Shown one piece after another: positions 6,538 to 7,809 of a stretch of 7,809 nucleotides of DNA. The notes beneath the pieces are model-generated. The model saw nothing but the letters and a program-made list of their open reading frames with translations. It searched no databases and had not been told where the DNA came from. The stretch covers positions 38,842 to 46,650 of the forward strand of contig FR879697.1 in NCBI GenBank assembly GCA_000435055.1. Direction: 5' to 3'. The position numbers and the translations under genes are program-made. Within the stretch, counting starts at the first letter, position 1. Every line of letters starts with the position of its first letter. This DNA comes from Clostridium sp. CAG:138 (GTDB lineage Bacteria; Bacillota; Clostridia; Christensenellales; CAG-138).

Positions 6538-6850
6538 TGACTTCATTTTCGTCTGTAAGTATAATCGTATTCCCTTTAAAATCAATGGAATACTCTTTTT
6601 TTGAAACATCAACGCCTATGATGCTTGTTGTTATCAACAGTTTATTGTCTTGAACCTCGTATGTAAACGGAATTTCGGCGGCTCCGCATTTCTTGCCTGT
6701 TCCGTTTTCATCAAAGACATACGTTGTTTCCACAACTACTCCAAGCACTGTGCTTTGCGTTTTCCACTCCCCCACAATTCTTTTTGCGGGAGAACAGGCG
6801 CAAAGCGCAAGCAGAACAACGATAATTGCAATCAAAACTAATCTTTTCAT
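6515..6850 (-). CDS. Small lipoprotein with lipocalin-like beta domain
   Basis: This 111-aa protein starts with a type II signal peptide: basic MKR, a hydrophobic stretch LVLIAIIVVLLAL, then a lipobox-like LCAC with C19 as the predicted lipidated cysteine. It would be anchored on the outer face of the cytoplasmic membrane. The mature part (20-111) begins IVGEWKT and continues with alternating beta-strand patterns (TYVFDENGTG, FTYEV, LLITTSI, YSIDF, TIILTDEN). This is the shape of small lipocalin-like or DUF5640-like domains, which have no agreed function. AAAGGAGA (6858-6865) lies seven bases before the start. It follows the TPR-remnant ORF by 29 bases and precedes the protease gene by 42 bases on the same strand, so cotranscription is likely. 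Any role with the cytosolic protease is only positional. Confidence 0.85.
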   Translation of the reverse strand: MKRLVLIAIIVVLLALCACSPAKRIVGEWKTQSTVLGVVVETTYVFDENGTGKKCGAAEIPFTYEVQDNKLLITTSIIGVDVSKKEYSIDFKGNTIILTDENEVIELIKEK

Positions 6851-6879
6851 GACTTAGTCTCCTTTCAATCCTTCAAAAG

Positions 6880-7155
6880 TCACCTGTTTTTGAACTTAAA
6901 CTTTATAGTTATTGTGCGTATTTCAGCATCCCATGAATACGAATATGTTGAACCATCAATCTTTCTATTCGCCTTTGCTGCCGCACCAACAGCCGAAAAC
7001 CCTTCTGACGAACTCACGAACAGTCTGTTAATGGCCTCTCTGTAAACCGCAATACCGCCGAGTCTTTCATATGAAACGCTCAGGCCGCGCTGTTCCCTGC
7101 GGGTCAAATTCGGCTTATTCTTCGTCGTCCGTTTCGCCGCTTTGGAGCAGCTCAT
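6880..7155 (-). CDS. Uncertain ORF: broken TPR copy fused to an unrecognised tail
   Basis: The frame is open for 91 codons, but it is unclear whether it is translated. Its ATG at 7155 lies inside the 59-aa gene in another frame and has no good ribosome binding site. The middle (EQRGLSVSYERLGGIA, about residues 21-36) closely matches the TPR unit of the neighbouring gene (LQRDLSVPYERLGDIA). At the DNA level 42 of 46 bases match between 7047-7092 and 7741-7786. After that the TPR pattern breaks off, and a tail with a strand-like end (TITIKFKFKNR) follows that I do not recognise. The best explanation is a remnant of a second TPR gene truncated by recombination, with the 3' end of another gene attached. 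The stop is 29 bases before the lipoprotein start. It may be a pseudogene. Confidence 0.4.
   Translation of the reverse strand: MSCSKAAKRTTKNKPNLTRREQRGLSVSYERLGGIAVYREAINRLFVSSSEGFSAVGAAAKANRKIDGSTYSYSWDAEIRTITIKFKFKNR
7047..7092. repeat. Direct repeat of TPR coding DNA (partner at 7741-7786)
   Basis: This 46-base segment matches 7741-7786 at 42 positions in the same orientation, 694 bases away. Most differences are transitions. It marks the preserved part of a duplicated TPR unit in the uncertain ORF 6880-7155. Confidence 0.8.
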
Positions 7156-7294
7156 CCGCTTCTTCGATGGCTTTGGTCAGCTTTCGATCGGTTTTTTCCA
7201 TGATTTCAAACATTCTGATCAGCATTCTCATCTCGCGATACGCTCTGATTTTTTCGCGCAGCTGCGCAAAAAATCCGGGTTTCTTCTGTTCCAT
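7115..7294 (-). CDS. 59-aa charged helical protein, function unknown
   Basis: A short gene well supported by its translation signals: TAAGGAGGA at 7301-7309 lies six bases before ATG 7294, and the Shine-Dalgarno overlaps the stop codon of the TPR gene, with 12 bases between the genes. This arrangement usually means translational coupling. The product begins MEQKKPGFFAQLREKIRAYR and ends in an acidic tail (ETDDEE). Residues 8-52 look like one or two amphipathic helices rich in Arg, Lys, Glu and Met (YREMRMLIRMFEIMEK), with no membrane segment, signal peptide or cysteine. I do not recognise a family. A small coiled-coil adaptor or partner of the TPR protein is plausible from size and coupling, but is inference only. 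Confidence 0.72.
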   Translation of the reverse strand: MEQKKPGFFAQLREKIRAYREMRMLIRMFEIMEKTDRKLTKAIEEADELLQSGETDDEE

Positions 7295-7300
7295 ATTCTT

Positions 7301-7309
7301 TCCTCCTTA
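7301..7309 (-). promoter_or_regulatory. Ribosome binding site overlapping the TPR gene stop codon
   Basis: TAAGGAGGA supplies both the TAA stop of the TPR gene (7309-7307) and the AGGAGG Shine-Dalgarno of the 59-aa gene. It supports the reality of the small gene and coupled translation of the two. Confidence 0.75.
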
Positions 7310-7809
7310 TTCACTGCATTGATTCAATCGGTTTTGAGCACTCTCTCTTCTCTCCGCATACAATTCATATCCCGTTTGTTCGTAAAGCTCCTCCCAAATC
7401 GCGGCAGCGCTGCGCAGCATCGCTTTTTGTTCGGACGAAAACTTTTCGTCCGCACTGCATGTCCCGCAATTGAAAAGAGAAACGGCAAGATCGTCCTTCA
7501 GCATCGGAACTCCCGAAAACATTTTCGCAAGTCTTTTGCTGATTTCAAGAGCCTTTGAATAATACCCTTCCGCCGCTGTATAATCGTTCAGGGCTTTCGC
7601 AATATCGCCGAGATCATTATACAAACTGCTCAGGTCGCGCTGCATTTGCGGGTCTTCCGGGAACTTTTCCGCAAGCCTTTCACAGATTTCAAGTGCTTTT
7701 GCATAATGCCTTTCCGCCGCTCTATAATCGTTCAGGGCTTCCGCAATATCGCCGAGTCTTTCATATGGAACGCTTAGGTCGCGCTGCAAGTTCGGGTCAT
7801 CCGGGTACT
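7307..7809 (-). CDS. Tetratricopeptide-repeat protein, C-terminal part (5' end outside window)
   Basis: The frame stays open to the window edge, giving the last 166 residues of a longer protein; the true start is not visible. Two clear TPR-like units of 48 residues occur (residues 1-48 and 49-96 of the visible part). Each has the pattern PxxQRDLSxxYxxLGDIAxALNDYxAAExxYxKALEIxxRLAxxF, and a degenerate third unit begins MLKDDLAVSLFNCG. The last 50 residues are helical and no longer repeat-like. This TPR class forms superhelical scaffolds that bind proteins or peptides. It is often the C-terminal sensor part of larger signalling or defence proteins, so an effector domain could lie upstream, but none is visible. 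It is the first gene seen of the minus-strand cluster leading to the protease fusion. Confidence 0.85.
   Translation of the reverse strand, partial: YPDDPNLQRDLSVPYERLGDIAEALNDYRAAERHYAKALEICERLAEKFPEDPQMQRDLSSLYNDLGDIAKALNDYTAAEGYYSKALEISKRLAKMFSGVPMLKDDLAVSLFNCGTCSADEKFSSEQKAMLRSAAAIWEELYEQTGYELYAERRESAQNRLNQCSE
7520..7807 (-). repeat. Two tandem 144-bp units encoding 48-residue TPRs
   Basis: Units at 7664-7807 and 7520-7663 line up in frame with exact 144-base spacing. The stretch coding for AALNDY-type residues and GDIA is nearly identical at the DNA level in both. For example TATAATCGTTCAGGGCTT recurs 144 bases apart (around 7580 and 7724). More units probably continue beyond the window. 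Confidence 0.85.

Noticed and set aside
7142..7558. 138-codon + strand ORF across the TPR and 59-aa genes
   Set aside because: Shadow frame without a ribosome binding site or family match; the minus-strand genes explain the sequence.
2729..7809. CRISPR array, insertion sequence or integrase
   Set aside because: The only regular repeats are the coding TPR units. No spacer-repeat pattern, transposase motif or integrase was seen.

Overview
The window reads as a bacterial chromosome segment, most likely from a Bacillota (Clostridia-type) organism. That guess rests on strong AGGAGG-type ribosome binding sites on almost every gene, a tRNA gene with its CCA encoded, an RpiR-type regulator, sigma-A-like promoters and a short lipoprotein signal peptide. 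The species cannot be told from the sequence.

Layout. Positions 1-2728 look like ordinary GC-rich core genome. A TrpH/YciV-type PHP phosphoesterase lies on + (76-897), tail to tail with a minus-strand pair made of an RpiR regulator (1670-2485) and a YcdX-type PHP phosphoesterase (943-1644). A tRNA-Arg(CCT) on + (2729-2805) has its own promoter and terminator. Beyond the tRNA the composition becomes visibly more AT-rich, and every gene to the window end lies on the minus strand.

In transcription order (right to left) that second block holds the 3' part of a TPR-repeat gene (7307 to the edge), a 59-aa charged helical protein (7115-7294) whose ribosome binding site overlaps the TPR stop codon, an ORF that begins with a broken-off TPR copy (6880-7155), a small lipoprotein (6515-6850), and a 1156-residue protein (3002-6472). 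The last is the striking gene. It joins a Clp-N-like domain, a ClpB/ClpA-type AAA+ module, a degenerate response-regulator receiver-like domain, an FtsH-type AAA+ module and an M41 zinc metalloprotease (HEAGH), with no transmembrane segment. 

How it may work together (inference): the TPR protein and the 59-aa protein could recognise or deliver substrates to a soluble double-motor protease, in an accessory island next to a tRNA gene. Defence, stress response and protein quality control are all open. The lipoprotein would sit on the cell surface and its link is only positional. The RpiR-PHP pair is a separate unit, probably concerned with phosphorylated metabolites.
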